Part shown: in pieces, positions 24,041 through 33,217 of the stretch | Layout of the letters: the number at the start of each line of letters is the position of its first letter | Numbering within the stretch: position 1 is the first letter of the stretch | From: CAYQOX01 sp964419335 | Lineage (GTDB): Bacteria; Hinthialibacterota; Hinthialibacteria; Hinthialibacterales; Hinthialibacteraceae | Direction: 5' to 3' | DNA length: 62,698 nucleotides | NCBI GenBank assembly: GCA_964419335.1 | Contig: CAYQOX010000028.1 | Location: 1-62,698, forward strand | Program-made: the position numbers and the translations under genes | The notes under the pieces: generated by a model | Databases searched by the model: none | Seen by the model: only the letters and a program-made list of their open reading frames with translations | What the model was told of the DNA's origin: nothing

Positions 24041-26461
24041 ATGAGTAATCCAACAAATTTCAATTCCTGGTTTTTTGATGTGACCGGAGACGAACCCTTT
24101 GATTTTCAGGTACAATTGGCGACTCAAGCCGAATTACCGGAAGTGGTCAAAATCCCAACCGGCTGTGGTAAAACCGCCATGATTATGTTGGGATGGCTAT
24201 GGCGCAGAATCGTTTCTGAAGATTCGGAATTAAAACAAAATACGCCTCGTAGGCTTGTTTATTGCCTCCCGATGCGCGTGTTGGTGGAACAAACTCGCGA
24301 TGTAATCAAGGAGTGGTTAGAAAAATTAGAATTAAGCAAAAAAGTTAAGGTGCATATTCTTATGGGAGGCGAGGAGAGCGAAGATTGGGACATGTGTCCC
24401 GAACGTGATGCAATTCTCATCGGCACCCAGGATATGCTCTTGTCGAGGGCGCTCAATCGCGGATACGGCATGAGCCGCTTCCGCTGGCCCATGCACTTTG
24501 GGTTATTAAACAATGACTGCCTTTGGGTCTATGACGAAGTGCAGCTCATGGATGTTGGTGTTGCCACCAGCGCTCAATTAGAGGCATTTCGAGAATCAAT
24601 GAAAACATCGAAATCCGTGCATAGTATTTGGATGTCCGCCACGCTGGAGCAAGATTGGCTAACTACTGTGGATTTTGATACGCAAGGTTTGGGTGATCCT
24701 TTAAAACTAACGGACGCGGATCTGCGTATCAAAACTTTAGAAGCTCGTTACAAGGCGCCTAAAACATTGGAAAAATCCGAGGCTATGATGGGACAAGATA
24801 AAGAAATCGCTCATTCTATTCTTGGTGCCCATGAAGCAAAAACAAGAACCTTGGCGGTGTTTAACACGGTTGATCGGGCGCGGGATGTATATAAGCAATT
24901 AAAGAAAGAACAAACAGATGCTCAATTGGTTTTGATTCATTCCCGCTTTCGGCCCTGTGAACGGGCTGAAAAAATCGAAATGCTATTGAAAGAGCCTGAA
25001 GGTGAAGGCACCATCATCATCAGCACGCAAGTCGTGGAAGCGGGGGTGGATGTATCCGCCAAGACGATGTTTACCGAACTCGCTCCCTGGTCATCGCTGG
25101 TGCAGCGCTTTGGACGATGCAACCGAAAGGGGGAGGACGAGGACGCAAAGATCTATTGGTTTGATATCGATGATTCAGCCTTCAATAAACTCGCAAAGCC
25201 TTATGATCCTGAGGAATTAAAGAAAGCAAGAGACTCCTTAGTGAACTGTGATAATGCGAGTCCCGCTTCATTGGAAGAGGTTGAAGCGGAAATGCGTTTG
25301 GAACCCGCGCATGTTATACGCCGTCGTGATTTGATCGATCTGTTTGATACGACTCCCGATCTCGCGGGCAATGATATTGATATCTCACGTTTCATCCGAA
25401 GCGGTGAGGATTTGGATGTGCAAGTGTTCTGGCGTGAAATAACCTCTGAAACGGAGCGGTCAAATATTACATCCCATCGTGAAGAGTTATGTTCCGTTCC
25501 TTTTTATGATTTAAAAAAATTCAAACAACAAGTGTATCGATGGGATGCCTTGGAAAGTCAATGGAGACCAGCGACTCAAGAGGATATCTATCCAGGCCAG
25601 ACGTACCTCATCAAGCATGATGCGGGAGGTTATGATCCTGAATTGGGGTGGGATTCAAGCAGCAAAAAAGAGGTAGAGCCAAAACCTAAGGAAGACGCAA
25701 AACCAGATGGCTACGATCGTGATCAATGGTCGGCGGCTTCTTGGCAAAACATCGCGGAACACACCGAAGAGGTGGTCGCGACATTGCAAGAAATTCTAGA
25801 TGAAATGGAACTCGATGATGATATTTGCGAGTTTCTCCTGCAAGCCGCACGCTGGCATGATCGGGGAAAAGCGCATGATGTTTTCCAAAACGCGATTCGG
25901 GAAGAAACCACCGGAAATAATGATGAAAAAGGTGAGCCTCGTCCTCCCAAATGGAGAGAGAGGCGTGATATCGCCAAGGCACCGAGGAAACCGAATTTTT
26001 GGGATGATGGTTATGATCGAAAACACTTCCGCCATGAACTCGCTTCAGCCTTGGCCATGCTGCAAAACGAGCTTCCCGACTTGGCCGCCTATCTGGTCGC
26101 AGCCCATCATGGCAAAGTGCGACTCTCCATACGCTCCATGCCCAATGAAAATACACCCGATGATCCATCGACGCTTTTTGCCCGTGGTATTTGGGACGGT
26201 GATGAGTTGCCCGGCGTGGATTTAGGCGGTGGGACTGAAGCCCCCTCAGTGAAACTTTCATTGCAATGCATGCAGCTGGGAAGAAATCCAAAAGATGGTT
26301 CGCCTAGCTGGGCGGAACGTATGCTTAAACTACGGGACCGATACGGACCATTCTACCTGGCTTACTTGGAAGCCTTAATGCGTGCCGCCGACATGCGCGC
26401 CAGTAAGGAGAGTGAGAGAGCCGCTCGACAAGAGGAGGCAAACAATGAATCAAACGCATGA
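24041..26461 (+). CDS. cas3: Type I-G Cas3: helicase with C-terminal HD nuclease
   Basis: This 806-residue protein has superfamily 2 helicase motifs: Walker A IPTGCGKTA (38-46), DEVQ (165-168) in place of DEAH, SAT (199-201) and QRFGRCNRKG (355-364). The HD nuclease is at the C-terminus (AARWHDRGKAH, His606-Asp607; AAHHGKVR downstream). The helicase-then-HD order is characteristic of type I-G (formerly I-U) systems, where most Cas3 proteins have HD first. It unwinds and degrades DNA marked by the Cascade complex. There is an AAGGA ribosome-binding site. It overlaps csx17 by 17 bases, and is the first gene of the operon. Confidence 0.93.
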   Translation: MSNPTNFNSWFFDVTGDEPFDFQVQLATQAELPEVVKIPTGCGKTAMIMLGWLWRRIVSEDSELKQNTPRRLVYCLPMRVLVEQTRDVIKEWLEKLELSKKVKVHILMGGEESEDWDMCPERDAILIGTQDMLLSRALNRGYGMSRFRWPMHFGLLNNDCLWVYDEVQLMDVGVATSAQLEAFRESMKTSKSVHSIWMSATLEQDWLTTVDFDTQGLGDPLKLTDADLRIKTLEARYKAPKTLEKSEAMMGQDKEIAHSILGAHEAKTRTLAVFNTVDRARDVYKQLKKEQTDAQLVLIHSRFRPCERAEKIEMLLKEPEGEGTIIISTQVVEAGVDVSAKTMFTELAPWSSLVQRFGRCNRKGEDEDAKIYWFDIDDSAFNKLAKPYDPEELKKARDSLVNCDNASPASLEEVEAEMRLEPAHVIRRRDLIDLFDTTPDLAGNDIDISRFIRSGEDLDVQVFWREITSETERSNITSHREELCSVPFYDLKKFKQQVYRWDALESQWRPATQEDIYPGQTYLIKHDAGGYDPELGWDSSSKKEVEPKPKEDAKPDGYDRDQWSAASWQNIAEHTEEVVATLQEILDEMELDDDICEFLLQAARWHDRGKAHDVFQNAIREETTGNNDEKGEPRPPKWRERRDIAKAPRKPNFWDDGYDRKHFRHELASALAMLQNELPDLAAYLVAAHHGKVRLSIRSMPNENTPDDPSTLFARGIWDGDELPGVDLGGGTEAPSVKLSLQCMQLGRNPKDGSPSWAERMLKLRDRYGPFYLAYLEALMRAADMRASKESERAARQEEANNESNA

Positions 26462-28679
26462 ACTTACATTAGCCGGTTGTACACCCGAGCCTTTGATGAG
26501 CTACCTTAAATCCCTGGGTATTCTGCGGCTTGTCAGTGAACAAGCCGATGCCGAAGCCACCGCCTGCTGGCGTAATGATCAATTTGTTCTCCGATCCAAG
26601 TTTGATGAAGAGGGATTGATTCATTTTTTTCTAGAAGCGTATGAACCGACGCCGATTGTAGGACCGTGGGCAGGGGGATCAGGTTTTTTCGGTAATGATA
26701 ATAGAACAGCATTAAATGCGATTGTAAATAGTCATTCTGAGAGAGTAAGAGATTATCAGAAAGTAATAAGTCAAGCTAAGGACATTCTTCATGAAGAAGA
26801 ACTTCATGAGGTTCCATCTCAAGTAAAGAAAGCACATTTATTAAAGCGCTATCGCCGTGAAATGCCGGAAAACTTCGTGGAATGGATGGATGCGGCGATG
26901 GTATTGCAAACCGAAGGGCAAGCATTTGCACCAGTGTTAGGAACAGGGGGTAATGATGGACGATTAGATTTTACCCAAAATTTTATGCAGCGAATTGTGG
27001 AATTGGAAATCATAAATAATGAGGTTCCTATTGAGAAAAAAACCTTATTGTTACATTCACTTCTTGGGCAAACTACATATGGTTTAAAAAGTGCCTCTGT
27101 TGGTCAGTTTTCACCTGGTAGAGCAGGTGGTCCAAATGCTTCTCAAGGAGTAGATGGCGGTTCGATGGATAATCCATGGGACTTTATATTGATGTTGGAA
27201 GGTGTTCTTTTTCTTTCAGGCTCAGTTGTACGTCGTCTTGGCACAAATTCTACAGACAAGGCTGCATTTCCTTTCACTGTACGTATGCGCCCTGTAGGAG
27301 AATCATCAATAACAGATGATGAATTAAGCGGAACTCGTGGTGAGCTATGGTTGCCTTTATGGAATTACTTTGCGTCGATGAAAGAGCTTAAAGAACTCTT
27401 CACCGAAGGGAGAGCGGAATTATCAGGTAAACCTGCTCACGACAGCATTGATTTTGCTCGATCGGTAGCAGAATTGGGTGTAAATCGAGGAATACGTGCT
27501 TTTACTCGATACGGTTTTTTAAAACGCAGTGGAAAAGCGTATCTCGCAACAGCTATGGACCGTTTTCAAGTTCCACAGAAACCTCATGAAGCCGCGGAAT
27601 TATTCCACAATTTTGATTACTGGTTAGATCGATTTCGTCGGGCATGTTCAGCGAAAGAAACTCCAGCACGCTTAAAATCAGCACTTCGAAATATCGAAAC
27701 CGCAATTTTCGATTATTGCCGTTATGGGCGTAATGAAGAGATGCTTTCTGTTCTTAGTGCATTAGGTCAAGCGGAACGTGAACTCGCTGTCACCGGTGGG
27801 AAACGCGGCGGGAAAGAAATATGTTGGCCTCTGCAAAGGTTATCATCAAAATGGTTACAAGTGACTTTCGATCAAAGCATGGACTATCTTATTGCTCTCT
27901 CTTTAGCCGGAATTTATGATCATAGCCAAAAAATTCAACCTATACGATCCAACATAGAACCGGTCACTCTTAATGGTCGCTGGTCATGGCAAGAGGCAGG
28001 CCCACACGTCGTCTGGAAAAACTCTAGCCTATCAGAGAATATGGCGGCGGTTCTTGTGCGTCGGATGATGGATGGTGCAAAAGCGGGATGCGACGGATTG
28101 CCACTGGAGGCCAAACGTTTTGTAACACTGGATGCAATTACTCATTTCATAAGGGGTAATATTGATGATGATCGTATTGAAGAGTTATTATGGGGACTCA
28201 TTTTGATCGATCACCGGCAGGTAAAATTTGATTTAAAGAATTATAAACCTATAGAAATTATACCAAGAGAATATGCACTTCTCAAATTATTATTTCTTCC
28301 AAATAAACTTACATTTAAAATTGAAAATGGATACAAAAAATGGTTTTCGGCAAGTAGTGATGAAGAAGGTCTGACCATTCGATCCGAACCGCGCATATTG
28401 CCTTTGCTTCGTACCGGTCGTACCTCGGAAGCCTGCCAAATCGCCTATCAGCGGTTACGCTCCAGTGGTTTTAACCCCTTGCCCGGTCCCAAAACCTCAG
28501 GCAAAAGTCGCGAAAAAGAATGGGAGCCGGATCCCTTTGTAGATCCCCGTCGTTTAGCGGCCGCTTTATTACTGCCAATCAGCGATAAGGATATAAATCA
28601 ACTAATTAACCTTGTAACCCGTCAGGAAGAGGAACCAGAATCTGAAATCTTACAAATAGAAGGAGAGAATGAATCATGA
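26445..28679 (+). CDS. csx17: Type I-G large subunit Csx17 (Cas8-like)
   Basis: This 744-residue protein begins LTLAGCTPEPLMSYLKSLGI, the conserved Csx17 start, followed by VGPWAGGSGFF. Csx17 is taken to be the large (Cas8-type) subunit of the type I-G Cascade that recognises the PAM and recruits Cas3. The frame opens earlier (26382), but the ATG at 26445 follows GAGGAGG and gives the family start. It overlaps cas3 by 17 bases and csb1 by 4 (ATGA), so translation is coupled. The middle (27000-28300) is visibly more AT-rich than its ends, which may reflect mosaic origin. Confidence 0.9.
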   Translation: MNQTHELTLAGCTPEPLMSYLKSLGILRLVSEQADAEATACWRNDQFVLRSKFDEEGLIHFFLEAYEPTPIVGPWAGGSGFFGNDNRTALNAIVNSHSERVRDYQKVISQAKDILHEEELHEVPSQVKKAHLLKRYRREMPENFVEWMDAAMVLQTEGQAFAPVLGTGGNDGRLDFTQNFMQRIVELEIINNEVPIEKKTLLLHSLLGQTTYGLKSASVGQFSPGRAGGPNASQGVDGGSMDNPWDFILMLEGVLFLSGSVVRRLGTNSTDKAAFPFTVRMRPVGESSITDDELSGTRGELWLPLWNYFASMKELKELFTEGRAELSGKPAHDSIDFARSVAELGVNRGIRAFTRYGFLKRSGKAYLATAMDRFQVPQKPHEAAELFHNFDYWLDRFRRACSAKETPARLKSALRNIETAIFDYCRYGRNEEMLSVLSALGQAERELAVTGGKRGGKEICWPLQRLSSKWLQVTFDQSMDYLIALSLAGIYDHSQKIQPIRSNIEPVTLNGRWSWQEAGPHVVWKNSSLSENMAAVLVRRMMDGAKAGCDGLPLEAKRFVTLDAITHFIRGNIDDDRIEELLWGLILIDHRQVKFDLKNYKPIEIIPREYALLKLLFLPNKLTFKIENGYKKWFSASSDEEGLTIRSEPRILPLLRTGRTSEACQIAYQRLRSSGFNPLPGPKTSGKSREKEWEPDPFVDPRRLAAALLLPISDKDINQLINLVTRQEEEPESEILQIEGENES

Positions 28680-29659
28680 GCACCGACTATGCAAAACTGG
28701 AAAATGAACCGCGTTTACTAATGGAAGTGGAACTCAAGCCTTTACAAGGCGACCGTTTTCAACCCACGGGATTTCCCGATCTTGGACCCGCGCGTTACAC
28801 CGCACCCGATGGAAAAGAAATGATTCTTGTAGAATCCCCTCAATCCGTCGCCAATCGCATGGAAATGGCTTGTTGGGATGCGATGAATCAGCAGTTGATT
28901 GAAACCTTGCAAGGAATTCCTTATATTCGAATTCTTGACGATACGGGCAAAAAAGTAAGTAATTCGTTGCTTGAAGCCCATCGAATTAATTCTGAATACA
29001 TCATGAAAAAAGCAAAACGAGTGATTCGTGAAAATGAGCAAATAAAAACCGCGAGAGATGAATTCAACAAAGAATTCGCGACTGAGATTGAGTATCAAAA
29101 AGACGGTCGTGTTAACTGGAGTAAATTTCGCAATGCTTTGCTGAAATACGATCCGAACTGCATTATTCATGGCTGTTTTCTTGAAGAAATTGGAGGGCGT
29201 TTACGTGTAACTCGCGCTTTATCCTCATTTATCGAAGCGAGCAAGGTCGGTGTAGCGGAAAGCGGAGGTGTGAAACATAACATCGTTCAACCTGACTTAA
29301 AAGGTGGCGAAGGAAATGTTCCTTATCATCGAACCGAATTCACCGCTGAGAAAATTACCGCTTATTTCAATCTCGATCTATCCTTGCTTCGTGGTTATGG
29401 ATTTCCCGAAGAAGCCTACAAGCTCATGGTTGCCTTGGCGTTGTTTAAGATTCAAAGATTCCTATCCACAGGGTTGCGATTACGAACCGCTTGCGATTTG
29501 GAACCCGCTGGGGAGTTCGTCATTAAACGTCCTAAAGATGGATTTACCATTCCGGGCGAGAGTGATCTTCTTGATGAATGTAAGGAATTAATCAGCCAAT
29601 GCAAGCAAAAAGGTTTATTCGCCGATCCCCCTGTCACGGAAGTTTTGTGGAAAAGTTAA
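28676..29659 (+). CDS. csb1: Type I-G backbone subunit Csb1 (Cas7 family)
   Basis: This 327-residue protein of the GSU0053/Csb1 family is recognisable from LKPLQGDRFQPTGFPDLGPA and ILVESPQSVANRMEMACWD near the N-terminus, and RALSSFIEASKVG with a C-terminal DLEPAGEFVIKRP. It forms the repeating backbone that holds the crRNA. It overlaps csx17 by 4 bases and is followed by csb2 after 11 bases, in the order cas3-csx17-csb1-csb2. Confidence 0.9.
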   Translation: MSTDYAKLENEPRLLMEVELKPLQGDRFQPTGFPDLGPARYTAPDGKEMILVESPQSVANRMEMACWDAMNQQLIETLQGIPYIRILDDTGKKVSNSLLEAHRINSEYIMKKAKRVIRENEQIKTARDEFNKEFATEIEYQKDGRVNWSKFRNALLKYDPNCIIHGCFLEEIGGRLRVTRALSSFIEASKVGVAESGGVKHNIVQPDLKGGEGNVPYHRTEFTAEKITAYFNLDLSLLRGYGFPEEAYKLMVALALFKIQRFLSTGLRLRTACDLEPAGEFVIKRPKDGFTIPGESDLLDECKELISQCKQKGLFADPPVTEVLWKS

Positions 29660-29670
29660 GAGGTTAAATC

Positions 29671-31281
29671 ATGATTGCAATAGGATTGCGTTTCCCCGCC
29701 GGACGTTTTCATACCACCCCATGGGGACGACATGTCAACGAAGGGATACCCGAGTGGCCGCCATCGCCATGGCGCTTGCTTCGTACATTGGTTGCCGCGT
29801 GGAAAATCAAAAATCTTCCCTTGGAAGAAGATCAGGTTCATGGGGTATTGAAAAAACTAACATCACCACCATCATTTTATCTACCAACGGCAACAACGGG
29901 ACATACACGCCATTATATGCCGAAGAAAAAGGAATCAGATAAAACCCTTGTCTTTGATGCTTTCGTTTGCATCGATCGGGAAAGTGAAGTAACAATCATC
30001 TGGGCAGATGTAAGTTTCAATGAAGATGAATGCAATATATTAAATACCATGTTGGAAGGTATCGGTTATTTAGGCCGAGCTGAGTCATGGTGTGAAGCAC
30101 GACTGTTAGATCAACAAGAAACCGAGCAACGATTCAAATATGTGAATTGTTTTCCCCTTAATGGAAGAATACCAACCGAAAAACAAGAACTCGTTCGTAC
30201 TCTAGGTGCGGATCCCGTTGAGGCCTTCAATGATAAGCATGTAACAAAAACGACGACACAAGGACGTGGCAATAACAGACAAACAATTATAGTGAGTCGC
30301 TACGATCCCGCTTGGCATCTTTGTATGGATACAGCTCAACTTCATGCAGAAAAATGGTCCGATCCCCCTGGATCAAAATGGGTTACATATGTACGTCCGC
30401 ACGATTGTTTTGATCCCCCACGGAAGAGAAAAACAATGAAAAGAAAAGATGAAAATCTAATTCAATTCGCGCGTTATGTATTAGACTCGAATGTTCTTCC
30501 TTCCCTTGAAGAAACCTTGCCCATCGCAGAAAAAACTCGATTTGCTTTAATGGGCCTCTATGGCCGACTCACTGAATCAAATGGAGAAAAAGGCCAATCG
30601 ACTATTTTTTCTGGAAAAACCTCTGAGGGAGAGCCTTTGAAAGGACATGGTCATGCTTACTTTCTACCAACCGACGAAGATGGCGATGGGCGTTTAGACC
30701 ACCTTAACATCGTTTCAAGTCATGGATTTAATAAGGATGAGTTACGTGCCATTGATCGTCTACGAAGACTAAAGCGGGATAAGGAATCACCACCAATACA
30801 GCTTATGCTTCTCGGCTTAGGTTCGTTAGATGAATTCCAGCCTTTTCCCGTCAAACCATCCCAAACCTGGGTTTCTGCAACTCCCTTTATTGTAACCCGT
30901 CATCTTAAAAAACGGGGGCAAAAGCGTGATCCAGAAGAATTGCAGAAAAATCCCATACTTTTTATAAAGCAAGTTTTATGGGAAGAGCTTGAACGCTTTT
31001 TACAGCGAAATGGGTATTCATTGGGTCCCGATGAGATCGAGATGGAGCCTTTGCTTGATGATGGGGTGTTTCGTATTGATCCAGTCAATTGGAGCCCCAT
31101 GGCCACGGGGGCAAAGTTACGTCCTATTCAATTCAAACGTTTTCGTCAAAAGAAAAATGATACAGGAGGTAATCGTCCCTCCGGATTTTTCAAAATTACT
31201 TTTCCAAAAAAAGTTTCTGGTCCAATCGCCCTTGGACATTCATCTCACTTTGGCATGGGTTTATTTTTACCTGAAATGTAA
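29671..31281 (+). CDS. csb2: Type I-G Csb2 (Cas5-Cas6 fusion)
   Basis: This 536-residue protein of the GSU0054/Csb2 family starts MIAIGLRFPAGRFHTTPWGR, followed by EWPPSPWRLLRTLVAAW. In type I-G, Csb2 combines Cas5 (crRNA 5' handle binding) with a Cas6-like processing part. The C-terminal GHSSHFGMGLF resembles the Gly-rich loop of Cas6 proteins, and SHGHAYFLP-like residues in the middle (GHGHAYFLPTDEDGDGRLDH) are family-typical. It is the last cas gene present; where cas4/cas1 and cas2 would normally follow, only a micro-ORF and a terminator are found. Confidence 0.9.
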   Translation: MIAIGLRFPAGRFHTTPWGRHVNEGIPEWPPSPWRLLRTLVAAWKIKNLPLEEDQVHGVLKKLTSPPSFYLPTATTGHTRHYMPKKKESDKTLVFDAFVCIDRESEVTIIWADVSFNEDECNILNTMLEGIGYLGRAESWCEARLLDQQETEQRFKYVNCFPLNGRIPTEKQELVRTLGADPVEAFNDKHVTKTTTQGRGNNRQTIIVSRYDPAWHLCMDTAQLHAEKWSDPPGSKWVTYVRPHDCFDPPRKRKTMKRKDENLIQFARYVLDSNVLPSLEETLPIAEKTRFALMGLYGRLTESNGEKGQSTIFSGKTSEGEPLKGHGHAYFLPTDEDGDGRLDHLNIVSSHGFNKDELRAIDRLRRLKRDKESPPIQLMLLGLGSLDEFQPFPVKPSQTWVSATPFIVTRHLKKRGQKRDPEELQKNPILFIKQVLWEELERFLQRNGYSLGPDEIEMEPLLDDGVFRIDPVNWSPMATGAKLRPIQFKRFRQKKNDTGGNRPSGFFKITFPKKVSGPIALGHSSHFGMGLFLPEM

Positions 31282-31352
31282 ATTTTGCGGGTCATTGAAA
31301 TTATTGAATACAGAAGTTTTTGATAATCCTTAGTTTATCACGAGGAGAGGTG

Positions 31353-31448
31353 ATGAAAACCAATAAATGGGAACCTATTTATCCTCTTGAATATATTCTT
31401 TTTAAACAAAGAGAGCGAGGGACACACGATCCGCCGCTCTTTTTTTAA
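31353..31448 (+). CDS. Possible 31-residue micro-ORF after csb2
   Basis: It begins with ATG after a strong GAGGAGAGG and encodes MKTNKWEPIYPLEYILFKQR and 11 more residues, ending DPPLFF at a TAA inside the terminator's T-run. It matches no family I recognise. It sits where cas4/cas1 normally starts in type I-G loci, so it may be a relic of a deleted adaptation gene, a real small peptide, or chance. Confidence 0.25.
   Translation: MKTNKWEPIYPLEYILFKQRERGTHDPPLFF
31412..31446 (+). terminator. Terminator of the cas operon
   Basis: Arms AGAGCG (31412-31417) and CGCTCT (31435-31440) are followed by a run of T. It ends the rightward cas transcript just before the convergent porin gene. Confidence 0.65.
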
Positions 31449-31474
31449 TATTAATATGTAATGGTATAGTTTCT

Positions 31475-32836
31475 TCAAAAGCGGACTTTTAAGCCGGCGC
31501 GGAAAAAATAGGCATTATCGTCATCGCCTCCATACGATTCGTTCATCGCCTCACCGGGGAAATAGACCCCGCCTCCTACGAACGTACGGATATCTTTATT
31601 GATGAGATAATCGATCTGCGTATCCATTTCCACCCCGCCGTCGTCTTCATGGCCATTTCCAACTCCAAGTTCCTCATCCAGTAAAAAGTAATATAAATCC
31701 AGACTCCACGCGAGGAAATGGGTCGGCTGCACGCCACCGTTGACATTAAAGACGTGCATGTTGGTGAAAGGATTGATACCCTGGTAGGTTTTGGTCATGC
31801 CTTCCGCGAGCACCCCATAGGTTTTTCCTTCAAAAGGCGAGGAAAATCCGCTCATAGTATCCTCGGCTCCATCTTGTTGCAAGTAGGTATAGATGAAACC
31901 TACATTAGGGGCGATTTCGTGGTCAGGGTGATAGTTGAGGCCCGCTTGGGCCCCTATAGCATCGGCATCTTCACGATGGGATTTAAAAGTATCGTCGGCA
32001 TCGTTGCGTTGATATGCCAATTCGGCCTTGTAAGCAACCTCTTCGGTGATATCTCCTGCTGCCCGGCTGCCGAAAATCCACTTTGTGCCGCCCATACCGG
32101 TGAAATCGAGCGGGCTATTTTCTTCGTTGTAGGTTCCGTACAGGTCGAGCTGATGGTTATCGATACCAAAGTAAGACCCATAAAGTCCCACAACTTGGGC
32201 ATCGACATCAATTCCATTGTAAAACAAGGTATCCTCGACGCTGCGCCCGTAAAAAAGATCCAACTGAGTAAATTCTGACTCATGGCGTATAATAACGGCG
32301 TCGAAGGGATCGATTTCATAGCTCCCTAGTTGAGTAATGAGTAAGGGATCGTTGGTCATGGAATCGCCGAGGATAAATCCCGGTCCCCACCACTGATTGT
32401 AATCATCAGCGAATTGGTTATCTCCATAATTCATGAACTGACGGCCTAAGGAGACGGAAAAGCCTCCCCCGGCGATATTTTCAGCCTTCAACATCGCTTC
32501 TTCGAGATAGATCTCATAAGGCTTGGCATCTAAGCCGGTTAACTGATTGGGGTCATTCGGATCAATCCGTACTCGCCGTAATCCACGATCTACCTCCGCG
32601 CTGGTTCGGAAGGTAATATTGTGATCAAACATGGCTTGAAGATAAAGATGAGCTTCCGCGCGGATAACGTCTTCATAATCTCCATGTCGATCGGAGAGAT
32701 CAAAGATGTTTTCTCCTTGGAAATATTCCCAGAATACATCTCCACCGATGTCAATATTATCTGGGAGATCGGCAAAAGCGCCTGTGGTGATGAAGAGTAC
32801 ACAGATCACGAAAGACGCCAAGCATTGAGATTTCAA
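31475..32836 (-). CDS. Outer-membrane beta-barrel, alginate-export/porin-like
   Basis: This protein of about 453 residues has a signal peptide (residues about 5-25, cleavage near AFA-DLP) and alternating hydrophobic strands to a terminal Phe (FFRAGLKVRF), the hallmark of a BAM-inserted barrel. SVSLGRQFMNYGDNQ and VIIRHESEFTQLDLFYGRS resemble the AlgE/alginate-export porin family. It probably lets sugars or other solutes cross the outer membrane. The frame opens at 32875, but the TTG at 32836 lies five bases after AAGGGGGA and directly precedes the signal peptide, so I use it. The substrate is unknown. Confidence 0.78.
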   Translation of the reverse strand: MKSQCLASFVICVLFITTGAFADLPDNIDIGGDVFWEYFQGENIFDLSDRHGDYEDVIRAEAHLYLQAMFDHNITFRTSAEVDRGLRRVRIDPNDPNQLTGLDAKPYEIYLEEAMLKAENIAGGGFSVSLGRQFMNYGDNQFADDYNQWWGPGFILGDSMTNDPLLITQLGSYEIDPFDAVIIRHESEFTQLDLFYGRSVEDTLFYNGIDVDAQVVGLYGSYFGIDNHQLDLYGTYNEENSPLDFTGMGGTKWIFGSRAAGDITEEVAYKAELAYQRNDADDTFKSHREDADAIGAQAGLNYHPDHEIAPNVGFIYTYLQQDGAEDTMSGFSSPFEGKTYGVLAEGMTKTYQGINPFTNMHVFNVNGGVQPTHFLAWSLDLYYFLLDEELGVGNGHEDDGGVEMDTQIDYLINKDIRTFVGGGVYFPGEAMNESYGGDDDNAYFFRAGLKVRF

Positions 32837-33217
32837 GATAGTCCCCCTTCTTTCAACTCGAAGGTTTCCCCCCAAGGGGGAAATAGTGTTTTTGAATTAA
32901 AGCAAATAGAAATAAATCAATAAGTTAGATATATAATAGCCATAAACATAAAAAACACATTCGTTCCTTTTTCTCCTTCGGATTGGCTCTCCTTTCTTCT
33001 TCGTTTTATGATTTTATTACTTGAAGAAATAGTAGATTAAACCCCCCTAGAGTTCAAGAAAATCTTGGGAAAATTTAAAAGAGGTGCGGTAAAATTGCCA
33101 CAGGGTAGACAAGAGGGGAAATAAACTCTTGTCCAAATGCTTTTCTTCGATTTTACAAGGGATTAAAACCACCTATAATGTTTTTCGCTATTGTTAACCA
33201 AATGAAAGGCCGAACCG
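32837..33217. promoter_or_regulatory. Divergent intergenic region, porin/ubiA
   Basis: These 381 bases have no gene and are strongly AT-rich on the porin side. An inverted repeat GACAAGAG-N10-CTCTTGTC at 33108-33133 lies 84 bases before the ubiA-like start. It lacks a T-run, so an operator is as likely as a terminator. Confidence 0.4.

Noticed and set aside
25686..26291. 201-codon minus-strand frame within cas3
   Set aside because: Shadow of the cas3 coding frame; no ribosome-binding site and no protein-like features.
31718..32278. 186-codon plus-strand frame within the porin gene
   Set aside because: Shadow frame antisense to a convincing outer-membrane protein.
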